DNA of 48,298 nt from Deltaproteobacteria bacterium HGW-Deltaproteobacteria-14 (GTDB taxonomy: Bacteria; Myxococcota_A; UBA9042; PHBI01), in contig PHBI01000073.1 of assembly GCA_002841945.1 (NCBI GenBank), forward strand, positions 1 to 48,298, given 5' to 3'. Within the stretch, counting starts at the first letter, position 1. Every line of letters begins with the position of its first letter. The position numbers and the translations under genes are program-made. The notes beneath the pieces were generated by a model. It was not told the DNA's origin and ran no database searches. It worked only from the letters and a program-made list of their open reading frames with translations. Of this stretch, positions 34,588-45,111 are shown in pieces.

Positions 34588-34912
34588 ACTTGCGGATGGC
34601 GGCGAGCTGGTCCGCCAGCAACCCGATGGCCTCGGGGCCTGCCTCCTCCTCGCTGAGGACGCCGCGGTCTATCGCGCTGGCGACCATGAGCTCCGACATG
34701 CTCCCGTCGTATCGGGTGTAGAGCTCGCGGGCGGGGCCCTGGTGGAACACGTGGATGGTGCGCTCGAGGTCGAAGGGCGTCACCTCGCCGGCGCGCCAGC
34801 GCGCGAACTCGACCTCGAGCTTGGTGAGCTCGGCCGCGAGCTCGCGCTCGTACGCGAGGCCATTGAGCTCGCGCAGCTGCCGCTTCTGCTCCTTGGTCAG
34901 GGGGGCCGTCAT
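34577..34912 (-). CDS. Small cytoplasmic hypothetical protein
   Basis: A 111-residue, charged, mainly helical protein (MTAPLTKEQKRQLRELNG at the start; RTIHVFHQGPARELYTRYD in the middle). No signal peptide or membrane segment. GAGGAG with 6 nt spacing supports the ATG at 34912. Its 3' end overlaps the preceding gene by 11 bp, tail to tail. I do not recognise a characterised family; its coding quality is convincing. Confidence 0.75.
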   Translation of the reverse strand: MTAPLTKEQKRQLRELNGLAYERELAAELTKLEVEFARWRAGEVTPFDLERTIHVFHQGPARELYTRYDGSMSELMVASAIDRGVLSEEEAGPEAIGLLADQLAAIRKFNE

Positions 34913-35090
34913 GGGTCGCTCCTCGTCGCGGCGCCGCGCCGCGACCGCTCTACCGCAGGTGATGTCCGCCTCGCCGGGATCCGTGAAGCGGCGGGGCGGC
35001 CGTCGGGACCTCGACGCGGGCGCCGAGGTCGCAACCTCGTTTATCGGCTCTCGCGGGGCCCGTCCAGCGCTCCGACCAGGAACCGCTCTG

Positions 35091-35768
35091 TCACCCGCCC
35101 TCGCGCTCGGCGAGGGTGCGGCGTGCGTCGTCGCGCGACGCCGTCCGGGCGTCGGCCACGAGCTTCTCGTACATGGCGTCGACCAGCCAGTGGACGTGGG
35201 CGCGGCGCTCGGCGCCGGCCTCGGGGCCCTCGGGGTCCTTGTCCCACAGCGCCGCGAGCAGCGGCGCCTGGCTGTACCAGCTCGTCACGACGCCGCTGAC
35301 GGTGACGTAGAGCTGTCCCGCCGCCAGCGGCCCGGTCTTCGGGGCGACCCCCTCCAACGCGCGCTCGACCCAGCGATAGAGCGGCGCCATGTGGTGGCCG
35401 ATGAGCTCGTGAAACGCCGGGCCGGAGGCCGCCAGTGACTGCACCAGCCGCGGGAAGCGCCGGTGCGCCTCCATGAAGTCCACGTAGGCGTCCACCATCG
35501 CGTGCAGGCGCGCCCGCAGGTCCCCGGTCATCGCGTCGGTCGCCGACTCGAGCGCCGCCACGTGACGCTGGTAGTAGCGCTCGATCACGCGCTCCACCAG
35601 CCCCTGCTTGCTGCCGAAGTAGTAGAAGACCAGGGCGTTGTTGACCCCGGCCCGGGTGGCCACCGCCCGGGAGCTGAGCCCGTCGATGCCCCCCTCCACC
35701 AGCAGCTCGTCGGCCGCCTCCAGGATCTTGGTCGCCGTCTCGTTGCGCTCGTCCGTAGGCCGGTTCAT
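35091..35768 (-). CDS. TetR/AcrR family transcriptional regulator
   Basis: A 225-residue TetR repressor. The DNA-binding domain is at 8-58, with ILEAADELLVEGGIDGLSSRAVATRAGVNNALVFYYFGSK (position-split) showing the helix-turn-helix. The helical ligand domain follows. The sequence NALVFYYFGSKQGLVERVI is the standard TetR signature. The ATG at 35768 is divergent from the TPP-enzyme gene. Three 13-bp repeats lie 31 bp upstream, the likely operator controlling both transcripts. The ligand is unknown, perhaps an acyl or keto compound handled by the divergent enzymes. Confidence 0.9.
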   Translation of the reverse strand: MNRPTDERNETATKILEAADELLVEGGIDGLSSRAVATRAGVNNALVFYYFGSKQGLVERVIERYYQRHVAALESATDAMTGDLRARLHAMVDAYVDFMEAHRRFPRLVQSLAASGPAFHELIGHHMAPLYRWVERALEGVAPKTGPLAAGQLYVTVSGVVTSWYSQAPLLAALWDKDPEGPEAGAERRAHVHWLVDAMYEKLVADARTASRDDARRTLAEREGG

Positions 35769-35798
35769 GGCCGCACGCTAGGCGCTCCGCGACCCTTG

Positions 35799-35837
35799 AG
35801 CAAGCGCTTTTAGCAAGTGCTTTTAGCAAGTGCTTAA
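35799..35837. promoter_or_regulatory. Three 13-bp direct repeats, candidate TetR operator
   Basis: AGCAAGYGCTTTT at 35799, 35812 and 35825 (last copy ends TTAA). Each unit holds the dyad AGCA-AG/CG-TGCT-like core; the first contains the perfect palindrome AAGCGCTT. The spacing of 13 bp and the position between divergent genes fit cooperative repressor binding. The stretch is AT-rich against its surroundings. Confidence 0.65.
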
Positions 35838-35905
35838 ATTCCCCCTTGCGCTCGCCGCGCGCTGTGATAAGTGAACAGCATTCACCGTCACACGCGGAGG
35901 CTCTC

Positions 35906-37696
35906 ATGGTGCTGCAGGTCATCGACAAGGTCCGGAAGAACAAGATCCTCGGCGGCGAGATCATCTCGCGCGCCCTCGCCGCGGAAGGCGTCGACACGGT
36001 CTTCGGCATCATCGATGGGACCTACTTCGGGCTCATCAAGTCGATGGAGCCGGCCGGCATCCACCTCATCACCCCGCGCCACGAGGCGAGCGCCCTCCAC
36101 ATGGCCGGCGCTTACGCCCGCGCGACCGGCAAGCTCGGCGTCGCCATCGCCTCGAACGGCCCCGGCGTGGCCAACGCGCTGAGCGGCGTCGCCGTCGAGA
36201 ACGCCGAAGGCAACCGCGTCCTCCTCATCACGAGCTCCCGCCGGGTCGGCATCACCTACCCGGACCGCGGCGGCGCCTACCAGTACCTCCCCGCGGTCGA
36301 GATCACGCGCCCCATGACGAAGCTGTCGGTCTTCGTCCCGAGCGCCGACCGCCTCGCCGAGCTCCTGCGCCAGGCCATCCGCGTCGCCTTCACCGGCCGC
36401 CCGGGCGTCGTCCACGTCGACGTCCCCGAGAGCATCATGAACGCGAAGCTCGACCCGCAGGCCGGCTGGTTCCGCGAGCCCGCTCAGTACCGCGCGCTCG
36501 CCCCGCTCGCCGCCCCCGCCGACCAGGTCGCCCGCGCCGCCGAGCTCCTCCGCGCCGCCAAGCGCCCGCTGATCCACGCCGGCTCGGGCGTCGTCCACGC
36601 CATGGCCGACGTCGAGCTCGACCGCGTCGCCTCGCTGCTCAAGACCCCGATCACGACCAGCTGGGGCGCCCGCTGCGTCGTCGACGAGCGCATCGCCGAG
36701 TCCGTCCCGATGCCCTACGTCGACGCCGTCAACGCCGCGCGCAACGACGCCGACCTCGTCCTCGTCCTCGGCTCGCGCCTCGGCGAGACCGACTTCTGGG
36801 GCAAGGCCCCCTACTGGGCGACCCCCGACCAGCAGGCGATCATCCAGGTCGACCTCGACCCCGAGATCCTCGGCGCCAACCGCCCCACCGAGCTCGCCAT
36901 CCAGGCCGACGTCAAGGCCTTCCTCGGGCAGCTCGCCGCCGCCCTCGAGGCCGACCCGGTCCCCACCGCCCGCCTCCGCGAGCGCACCGCGCAGATCAAG
37001 AAGCTCAACGGCATGAAGACCGCCCGCCGCGCCGAGCTCGACAAGCACCTCAAGGACGACGGCGTGCCGATGCACCCGGCCCACGTCCCGACGGTCGCCC
37101 AGCAGGTCTTCGACGAGGACGCCATCATCGTCATCGACGGCGGCAACACGGCCATCTGGTCGAACTTCTACCACCAGGTCCGGGTCCCCCACACCATGCT
37201 CGGGACCCCGAAGATGGGGATGCTCGGCGCCGGCGTGGGCCAGGCCCTCGGCGCCAAGGCCGCCCACCCCGATCGCCAGGTCTATTGCATCATCGGCGAC
37301 GGCGCGATGGGCTTTCACCAGCAGGAGATCGAGACCGCCGTCCGAAACCACCTGCCGGTCGTCTACATCGTCCTGTGCGACCGCCAGTGGGGCATGGTCA
37401 AGATCAACCAGAGCTTCGCGCTCAAGCCGGTGAAGACCCTGGTGATGAAGGCCCTCGACCCGTCCGAGACCATCAACACCGAGCTGTCCGAGACGCGCTT
37501 TGACGAGCTCGCCCGCGCCATGGGCGCCTACGGCGAGCGCGTCGCCGACCCGGCCGGGCTCAAGGGCGCCATGGAGCGCGCCATCGCCTCGGGCCAGCCC
37601 GCCGTCATCCACGTCGACGTCGACCGCACCAAGCATATGTGGGCGCCGAACCTCAAGACCTTCAAGGACATGCACGCCGAGCCGGAGGGCAAGTGA
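35906..37696 (+). CDS. Thiamine-pyrophosphate-dependent enzyme (acetolactate synthase-like)
   Basis: A 596-residue TPP enzyme of the POX/AHAS superfamily with all three domains. TPRHEASALHMAGAYAR carries the cofactor-activating Glu60. A central Rossmann-like domain spans about 195-340. TPP/Mg binding starts at GDG 464-466, but the usual Asn-Asn that ends this motif reads Cys-Asp (491-492, VLCDRQWGM), so Asp may ligate Mg. No FAD-binding features are obvious. It probably decarboxylates or ligates a 2-keto or 2-hydroxyacyl substrate. GGAGG with 5 nt spacing supports ATG 35906. Its stop overlaps the next ATG. Confidence 0.87.
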   Translation: MVLQVIDKVRKNKILGGEIISRALAAEGVDTVFGIIDGTYFGLIKSMEPAGIHLITPRHEASALHMAGAYARATGKLGVAIASNGPGVANALSGVAVENAEGNRVLLITSSRRVGITYPDRGGAYQYLPAVEITRPMTKLSVFVPSADRLAELLRQAIRVAFTGRPGVVHVDVPESIMNAKLDPQAGWFREPAQYRALAPLAAPADQVARAAELLRAAKRPLIHAGSGVVHAMADVELDRVASLLKTPITTSWGARCVVDERIAESVPMPYVDAVNAARNDADLVLVLGSRLGETDFWGKAPYWATPDQQAIIQVDLDPEILGANRPTELAIQADVKAFLGQLAAALEADPVPTARLRERTAQIKKLNGMKTARRAELDKHLKDDGVPMHPAHVPTVAQQVFDEDAIIVIDGGNTAIWSNFYHQVRVPHTMLGTPKMGMLGAGVGQALGAKAAHPDRQVYCIIGDGAMGFHQQEIETAVRNHLPVVYIVLCDRQWGMVKINQSFALKPVKTLVMKALDPSETINTELSETRFDELARAMGAYGERVADPAGLKGAMERAIASGQPAVIHVDVDRTKHMWAPNLKTFKDMHAEPEGK

Positions 37697-38676
37697 TGAC
37701 CGCCAAGGTCACCACCCCCGAGGGCCGCACGGTCCTCGTCACGGGCGCGGCCGGCTACCTCGGTCGCCTCGTGGTCCAGCACCTCGCCGAGGCTCCGGGG
37801 ATCGCGCGCGCCGTCGTCGCGACCGATCTCCGGGCCCCGGACGCCATGCCCGCCAACGTCCTCGCCGAGGGCCTCGACGTCACCGACGCGGCCGCGGTCG
37901 ACGCCTGCGTCGCCCGCCACCGCCCCGACGTCATCGTGCACCTCGCCGCCGTCGTGACCCCGCCGCGGACCCCCGACGCCCGCGCCATCGCCCACAAGGT
38001 CGACGTCGACGGCACCCGCCACGTGCTCGAGGCGTGCCTGGCCCACGGGGTCGGGCAGATCATCGTCACCTCGAGCGGCGCCGCCTACGGCTACCACGCC
38101 GACAACGCCCCGCGCCTCGACGAGGACGCGCCGCTGCGTGGCAACGAGGTCTTCGCCTACGCGCACCACAAGCGCTTGGTCGAGGAGATGTTGGCGGACT
38201 GGCGCCGCGACCACCCCGAGGTGAAGCAGCTCATCTTCCGCCCCGGGACGATCCTCGGCGCGACCACGAAGAACCAGATCACGGCCATCTTCGAGCGCCC
38301 GGTCGTCATCGGGGTCAAGGGCTCCGCGACCCCCTTCGTCTTCATCTGGGACGAGGACGTCGCGAGCTGCGTCGTGCAGGGCGTGGCCGAAGGCAAAGAG
38401 GGCATCTACAACCTCGCCGGCGACGGCGTGATGACGCTGCGCGAGATCGCCAAGGCCATGCGCCGGCCGTATATCGCGCTGCCCCCGGCCGCGCTGCGCA
38501 TGGGCCTCGGCGTCCTCGAGCGCTTCCACATCGGCCCCTACGGCCCCGAGCAGGTGCTGTTTCTGCAGCACCGCCCGGTGCTCGCCAACGACCGGGTGAA
38601 GCGCGATCTCGATTTCCGTCCGCGCTCGACCCGCGACGTGTTCGAGCTCTACCGAGGGCGGCCACGCAGCGCCTGA
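37696..38676 (+). CDS. NAD-dependent epimerase/dehydratase (extended SDR)
   Basis: A 326-residue extended short-chain dehydrogenase: VLVTGAAGYLGRLVVQHL (Gly-x2-Gly-x2-Gly NAD site near residue 17), HLAAVVTPPRT, SSGAAYG and the catalytic YAHHK (Tyr-x3-Lys, near 155). The substrate part is in the C-terminal third. It overlaps the TPP-enzyme stop by one base (TGATG), so both act in one pathway under the TetR regulator. A reductase for the keto product of the TPP enzyme is a reasonable but untested guess. Confidence 0.87.
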   Translation: MTAKVTTPEGRTVLVTGAAGYLGRLVVQHLAEAPGIARAVVATDLRAPDAMPANVLAEGLDVTDAAAVDACVARHRPDVIVHLAAVVTPPRTPDARAIAHKVDVDGTRHVLEACLAHGVGQIIVTSSGAAYGYHADNAPRLDEDAPLRGNEVFAYAHHKRLVEEMLADWRRDHPEVKQLIFRPGTILGATTKNQITAIFERPVVIGVKGSATPFVFIWDEDVASCVVQGVAEGKEGIYNLAGDGVMTLREIAKAMRRPYIALPPAALRMGLGVLERFHIGPYGPEQVLFLQHRPVLANDRVKRDLDFRPRSTRDVFELYRGRPRSA

Positions 38677-38743
38677 GGCCTGGGCGGCATCAGCCTTTGC
38701 ACGGGCTGGTGCCGCCCCTCCCCCTGCCGCGCGTGCCGCTCTC

Positions 38744-38761
38744 CCCCCGCAGCTGCGGGGG
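38744..38761. terminator. GC palindrome between convergent genes, possible bidirectional terminator
   Basis: A perfect 18-bp palindrome CCCCCGCAGCTGCGGGGG can form a 7-bp stem with an AGCT loop, extendable with flanking CTC/GAG. It sits between the stops of the epimerase and the inositol-phosphate synthase. There is no T-run, so any termination would be weak or rho-assisted. Confidence 0.4.
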
Positions 38762-38815
38762 AGATGACGCTTCGCAGCCAGCTCCCCGCAGCCTCCCCAG
38801 GGGCTCGGCCGCCGT

Positions 38816-40127
<1,312 letters not shown>

Positions 40128-40135
<8 letters not shown>

Positions 40136-41531
40136 GGACGATCTCCTCGGCGCCCGGGTGGGCGCCAGCGGGGGGGCCCGCCGGGACGTCCGGCGGGGCT
40201 GCGGGTGGGCCGTCGTCGCCGACGGCGTAGCGGAGCTCGGCGCGCGCGACGAGCAGGTCGCGCAGGTGCTCGTAGTGGGTGCGCCGGGCTTGGAGGTAGG
40301 CGACGAGCCCCTCGACGAGCTCGCGCGCCTCGCCGGTCCCGGTCTTGTAGGCGGCCGACGCGAACAGCATCCAGCGGCGGGTGGCGGTCACGGCCTCGCG
40401 GGCCAGCGCCTCGAGGTCGCGGTGGCGCGCGACCTCCTGGCGGGCCTTTGACACCTGGAGCGGGATCCCGCTCTCGGCGAAGGCCCGGAGGGCGACGACG
40501 CGCTCCGAGATGGCCTCCGCGCCGTCGGAGCGCGCGGCGGCGAGGGCGGGGTCGAAGTCCCACTTCACCGCGATCGCCACCCCCCCGACGAGCTCGTTGT
40601 ACGGGTCGTAGTGATACGGGTTGGCGGCGTCGTCCCGCGTCGGGGTCCACGAGGCGCTCAGCGTCCCCGCCAGCAAGAGCACCGGCGCGTTGGCGAGCTG
40701 CTCGGCCCGCGCGAGCGCGCTCGCCGCCTTGGCGCCGTGGTCGAGCTGCGCCCACTCCGGCCGCCGCTCGCCGGCCTGGCGCAGCAGCGTGGCGAGGTCC
40801 GGCAGCGCGTCGCTCCCGGCGTCGGGCAGCCGGTCCTCGGCGAGCTCGATGGGGGCGTCCGCGGGGAGCCCCATCGCGTGCTTGAGCGCCGCGTCGGCCA
40901 GCTCGGCGCCGTCTCGCGCCGCGCGGATGAAGCGCGTGAGCTCGACGCGCCCGTAGACGAGCCGCATGAGGTCGGGCTGGGTGACCTCGCCGGTGCCCGC
41001 CTCGTACTTCTCGTTCGCGGTCGCCTCGGCCTCCACGACGAGGCGCTCGGCGGCCTCGAGGCTCGGCAGCATGCTGAGCGCGTAGAGGCGGGTGTAGTAG
41101 AGCCGCCGCACCTCGAGGGCGACCTCCGCGGCGACCACGCGCCGGCGGGCCCGCTCGACCGCGACGCGCTGGCTCGCCGCCTCCTCGCCGGCCGCCACGC
41201 GCCCGAAGGTGTAGAGCGGCTGCGCCAGCGTCGCCTCGAGGTGGGTGTAGGGGCCCCAGGCGCTCGCGCTGTAGTCGCGCTCCACGTCCGAGGTGAGCGC
41301 GCTCCCGTGTACGGTGTACATCGGCGCGACCCAGCCGAGCGCGTAGAGCTTCGGGTAGTAGACCGACTCGACCTCGGCGAGGCGCGCGCGGTAGCCGTGG
41401 ATGTCGGCGTCGACCTCGGCCAGGCGCGGGCTGCGTCGGAGCGCGAGCGCGACGCAGTCGTCCGCCGTCAGCGGCTCGGCCAGCGCCGCGGTCGGCGTCA
41501 GCGCGAGCAGCACCGCGAGCCAGCGCGTCAT
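40128..41531 (-). CDS. TolC-family outer-membrane efflux protein
   Basis: A 467-residue protein with a signal peptide ending AALA. It has two copies of the long helical hairpin of TolC: LTADDCVALALRRSPRLAEVDADI, then Tyr-rich strands and AEVALEVRRLYYTRL, and a second set from about 300 with KWDFDPALAAARSDG and KTGTGEARELVEGLVAYLQARR. The C-terminus is Pro/Gly-rich. TolC proteins form trimeric channels across the outer membrane for RND or ABC pumps. Overlaps with both neighbours (ATGA with the MlaC-like gene, 8 bp with ino1) place it in the lipid operon with an RND-type protein. Confidence 0.85.
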
Positions 41532-42151
41532 GGCAAGAGCCCCGCGCGCGCGGTGCGCTCCTGGTCGCGGCGCTCCTCGAGGCGCCTCACGAGGTCGTCG
41601 GCGCCGTGCTTGGCGATGATGCGCCCGAACTGGTTGGCGTAGTCGAGCACGAGCGAGGCGCCGTCGAAGCTGACGTCGACGATGCGCAGGGCGTCGCCGA
41701 CCGGTCGCCAGTGGAAGGTGACCCGCGTCTCCACGTCCTCCTCGGGGAGGCTCGCGTAGAGCGTCACGTCGTTCCCGGCGACCTTGTCCACGCGCCAGCG
41801 CGCCTTGCGAAAGAAGTCGCCCGAGTCGGGGTAGGCGACCCAGCGCACGGTGTCGCGGAACGCGCTCCGGAGCCGGGTGAGCTGGGCCTCGGAGAGCGCG
41901 TCGCGGTGTTTGGCGAAGGGGGCCGGCGCCAGGACGTCCCAAGCGAAGAAGTCGTCGAGGTGCGCGAACGCTGCGGCGTTCGCCTTGCGGGCCGCCGCGT
42001 CGAGGGTCTTGCCTTCGGCCGGGGTCGTCACGGCGAGGAACGCGCTCACCAGGGCGCGGGTCTGGCCCTCCGAGCTTGGGGGGGCGGGCTCGGCGTGGGC
42101 AGCGTGGGGCAGCAGGAGCACCGCGGTCAGGGTCACGAGGGTCAGCTTCAT
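41528..42151 (-). CDS. MlaC/Ttg2D (HpnM-like) periplasmic lipid-binding protein
   Basis: A 207-residue secreted protein: signal peptide MKLTLVTLTAVLLLPHAAHA, then the MlaC fold with FFAWDVLAPAPFAKHRDALSEAQ, RVDKVAGNDVTLYASLP, RVTFHWRPVGDALRIVDVSFDGASLVLDYANQF (split by position) near the end. MlaC carries phospholipids across the periplasm. The related HpnM is encoded with HpnN transporters. GGAGG 5 nt before ATG 42151 is a strong Shine-Dalgarno. It follows the RND-PgpA gene by 11 bp, so it may take the lipid handed over by that transporter. Confidence 0.85.
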   Translation of the reverse strand: MKLTLVTLTAVLLLPHAAHAEPAPPSSEGQTRALVSAFLAVTTPAEGKTLDAAARKANAAAFAHLDDFFAWDVLAPAPFAKHRDALSEAQLTRLRSAFRDTVRWVAYPDSGDFFRKARWRVDKVAGNDVTLYASLPEEDVETRVTFHWRPVGDALRIVDVSFDGASLVLDYANQFGRIIAKHGADDLVRRLEERRDQERTARAGLLP

Positions 42152-42162
42152 GGGTCCTCCGT

Positions 42163-45111
42163 TCACGCCAGGGCGTAGTGGGTGGTGAGCAGGATCAGGC
42201 CGGCGAGGACGCCGGCGGCGACGTCGTCTCCCATCACCGAGAGGGCCCCGCGGTGAGCGCGATCGATGAGGTTGATGGGCCACGGTTTGAAGATGTCGAG
42301 GAGCCGGAACAGCCCGAAGGCGGCCAGGATCCAGGGCCACTCGAAGGGCACGAAGGCGAGCGCGAGCAGGCACCCCACGAACTCGTCGACGACGACCTCC
42401 TGGGGATCAAGGTCGCGGCGGCCCCCGAGGTAGTAGTGGGTCGCGACGAGGCCGACCGCGGTCACGAGGGCCGCGACCGCGAGCCGCACCGCGATCGGCT
42501 CCGAGCCGAGGGCCCAGGCGATCGGGAGCGCGACAAGCGCGCCCAGGGTGCCCGGGCCGAGGGGCGAGAGCCCCGCCCAGCCGACGGTGGCCACGGCGCC
42601 GGCGAAGGTGCCGGGGCGACCGCCGCGCGCGAGGAGCACGAAGGAGGGGACGAGGAGCACCGAGACGAGGAGGTTGACGCCGAGGCCGATGAGGGCGAGC
42701 GCGCCGAGCGAGCGGAGCCCCGGGTGGTCGGCCAGGAGCAGCGTCCCGAAGCCGAACGCGGTCGTGAGGAGCGCCCCGGTGACGCCGCGGGCGGTCTCGG
42801 ACAGCGCGCCGGTCGCGTCGCCGCCCGCGGAGAGGCGGGTCGTCATGTGGACCGCGCCGTCGACGCCGAGGCCGAACAGGACCGGGATCACGACGATGTT
42901 GAGGTAGTTGAGGCTCACGCCGAGCACCGGGAGCAGCCCGAGCGTGACCGCGAGGGAGAGCACGGCGGCGCCGAAGGCGACGAGCGCCATGCGCAGGCCC
43001 CCGAGCAGCAGCCACAGCGTGAGCAGGCCGAGGCCGAGGGTCAGGCCCAGCACCCGCGGCGCCTCCGGGCCGACCATCCCGAGGATGTCGGTCAGGACCA
43101 TGGCTTCCCCGGCGACGGGGGCGTCGACCGCGCCCCGGACCTCCTCGGCGAAGCGGACCACGGCGGCGCCGTCCGACATGCTGACGCGCGGGAAGACCAT
43201 CACGAAGCCGACGTCGCTGGCGTCGCCCGGGCCCTGGAACTGCCGGCGGACCTCGTCGGGCAGGCTCGCGCGGGTGAACGGCGCCGCCCGCACCCGCCGC
43301 CGCACCTCGTCGAAGCTCGCGCGCGCGTCGTCGTCGAGCCAGCTCGGCTTGACCCGGTCGAGGACCGCGCCGATCTCGGCCAGGATCGCCGCCTTCTCCG
43401 CCTGTCGATCCGGGACCAGATCGGCCACCGTCGCCACGAAGTCGACGCTCGAGGCGGCGCCGCGTCGGCGCTGCTCGTCGCGCAGGGCGGTCGCGACGGC
43501 CCGCTCGCTCGCGACGTCCTCGGTCAGGACGATGACCGGGGTCTGGGAGTAGCCCAGGATCCGGTTCACCTCGCGGTCGAGCTGAAAGGACGGCAGATCG
43601 CTGCCCTCGATCGAGGAGAAGTCGAAGTCGAAGTCCGCCTCGGGGGCTTGGGTCGCCAGCGCGCCCGCTCCGAGCAGCCCGAGCCACAGCACGACCGGTG
43701 ACCAGCGGGGCAGGGTGCGGGCGTAGAACCCGGGCCGCCGGCTCGCCTTCGCGCCGGGGCTCCGTCTGCGCGCCAGCAGCGACAGCGCCGCCGGCAGCAG
43801 GGTCGTGTAGGCCACGATCACCAGCACCGAGCCGAGCGCCGCGACGATGCCGAACTCCCGAAAGGCCCGAAACTCCGACAGGGCCACGCTCGCGAAGGCG
43901 ACCGCGGTGGTGACGCCGGCGACCACGACCGCCCGCCCGGTCTGGCCGAAGGCGCGCTCGACCGCCTCGGGGTGGGTCCGCCCGGCGGCCCGCTCGCTGT
44001 CGTAGCGGCCCACGAGGTGGACGCCGTGGTCGATCCCGAGGCCGATGAGGATGGCGCCGACGAAGCCCGTGAGCAGGTTGAGGGTGCCGAAGGCGAAGCC
44101 GGTGACGCCGAAGGTCCAGCCGAGCCCGGTGATGAGCGGGACGAGGAGGAACACGACGGCGCTGAGCCGCCTGAAGTGCAGCAGGAGGTAGAGCAGCACG
44201 AGCCCGAGGGCGAGGGTCGAGGCGAGCCCCAGGTCGGCCTGGATCTGGCGCTGCTGGTCGATCTTCTTCACGTAGCGCCCGGTGAGCGCGAGCTTGAAGT
44301 CCGGGCCGTAGCTGCTCAGGTCCATGTCCGCGAGGGCGTCGCTCACCCGCGAGACGAGCCGCTGGGCGAAGGCGAGGTCGCTGGCGCGGTGGGTCGGGCG
44401 GGCGAGCAGGACGACGCGGCGCGCGTCGGCGTCGAGGTAGTAGTCCCCCGCCGACTGCTCTTGGACCCAGCGCCGGTCGGAGCGCTCGGCGTAGGCGTCG
44501 ACGATGTCCGAGAACGCGACCGAGGGGGGCGCCGAGTCCTCGAGGTCGACGTACATCGGGTTGTGTCTCCGACGCTCCCAGCGCTCGCGGGTGCGGACGC
44601 GGTCGCGCAGGGTCCCGAGGTCCTCGGGGTCGAGGAAGTAGAGCGCGTGCTCCTCGAAGAACTCCGAGGGGCGGCGCCGGTCGACGTAGCGGATGTCCGG
44701 GATCGCCTCGAGCCTGGGCGCGACGTCGTCGGCGAAGCGGCGCAGGGTGTCGGGATCCGCGCCCTCACCCACGACGACGACGAAGCCGACCGAGCCGAAG
44801 CGCTCCTGTAGGGCGTCGAGGGCCTGCACCGAGGCGAAGGACTCGGGCAGGAGGTGGGTCAGGTCCGCGTCGAGCCGCAGGCGCGAGGCCCCGAGCAGCG
44901 CGACGGCGAGGGTCAGCGCGGCGATCGCGAAGGTCGCGCGCGGGTGCTCGCTCGCGCGCCGGGCGAGGGAGGCGAGGGCGCGCTCGGTGTGGGCCGCGAG
45001 GCCGCCGGTGTGGTCGGGGCGCTTATGCATCGGCCTGGTCCGGGCGCGAGCGCCCGCGGCGCTCCAAGGTGGTGCGAGGCGGGGCCTGGCGGCCGCCGTG
45101 ACGGATCTCAC
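42163..45111 (-). CDS. RND/MMPL lipid transporter fused to a PgpA-like phosphatase
   Basis: A 982-residue fusion. Residues about 45-830 are an RND/MMPL transporter of HpnN type: TM1 near 48-68, LRLDADLTHLLPESF, then two helical bundles with GLGIDHGVHLVGRY and GLGVDGAVHMTTRL. Residues about 841-982 match PgpA phosphatidylglycerophosphatase: GLSPLGPGTLGALVALP, DPQEVVVDEFVG (902-912), RLLDIFKPWPI (about 936-946) and MGDDVAAG (960-967), with the acidic catalytic residues kept. PgpA relatives dephosphorylate phosphatidylinositol phosphate in Bacteroides. The start is GTG 45111, overlapping the upstream stop by 4 bp; ATG 45030 is an alternative. Confidence 0.9.
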   Translation of the reverse strand: MRSVTAAARPRLAPPWSAAGARARTRPMHKRPDHTGGLAAHTERALASLARRASEHPRATFAIAALTLAVALLGASRLRLDADLTHLLPESFASVQALDALQERFGSVGFVVVVGEGADPDTLRRFADDVAPRLEAIPDIRYVDRRRPSEFFEEHALYFLDPEDLGTLRDRVRTRERWERRRHNPMYVDLEDSAPPSVAFSDIVDAYAERSDRRWVQEQSAGDYYLDADARRVVLLARPTHRASDLAFAQRLVSRVSDALADMDLSSYGPDFKLALTGRYVKKIDQQRQIQADLGLASTLALGLVLLYLLLHFRRLSAVVFLLVPLITGLGWTFGVTGFAFGTLNLLTGFVGAILIGLGIDHGVHLVGRYDSERAAGRTHPEAVERAFGQTGRAVVVAGVTTAVAFASVALSEFRAFREFGIVAALGSVLVIVAYTTLLPAALSLLARRRSPGAKASRRPGFYARTLPRWSPVVLWLGLLGAGALATQAPEADFDFDFSSIEGSDLPSFQLDREVNRILGYSQTPVIVLTEDVASERAVATALRDEQRRRGAASSVDFVATVADLVPDRQAEKAAILAEIGAVLDRVKPSWLDDDARASFDEVRRRVRAAPFTRASLPDEVRRQFQGPGDASDVGFVMVFPRVSMSDGAAVVRFAEEVRGAVDAPVAGEAMVLTDILGMVGPEAPRVLGLTLGLGLLTLWLLLGGLRMALVAFGAAVLSLAVTLGLLPVLGVSLNYLNIVVIPVLFGLGVDGAVHMTTRLSAGGDATGALSETARGVTGALLTTAFGFGTLLLADHPGLRSLGALALIGLGVNLLVSVLLVPSFVLLARGGRPGTFAGAVATVGWAGLSPLGPGTLGALVALPIAWALGSEPIAVRLAVAALVTAVGLVATHYYLGGRRDLDPQEVVVDEFVGCLLALAFVPFEWPWILAAFGLFRLLDIFKPWPINLIDRAHRGALSVMGDDVAAGVLAGLILLTTHYALA

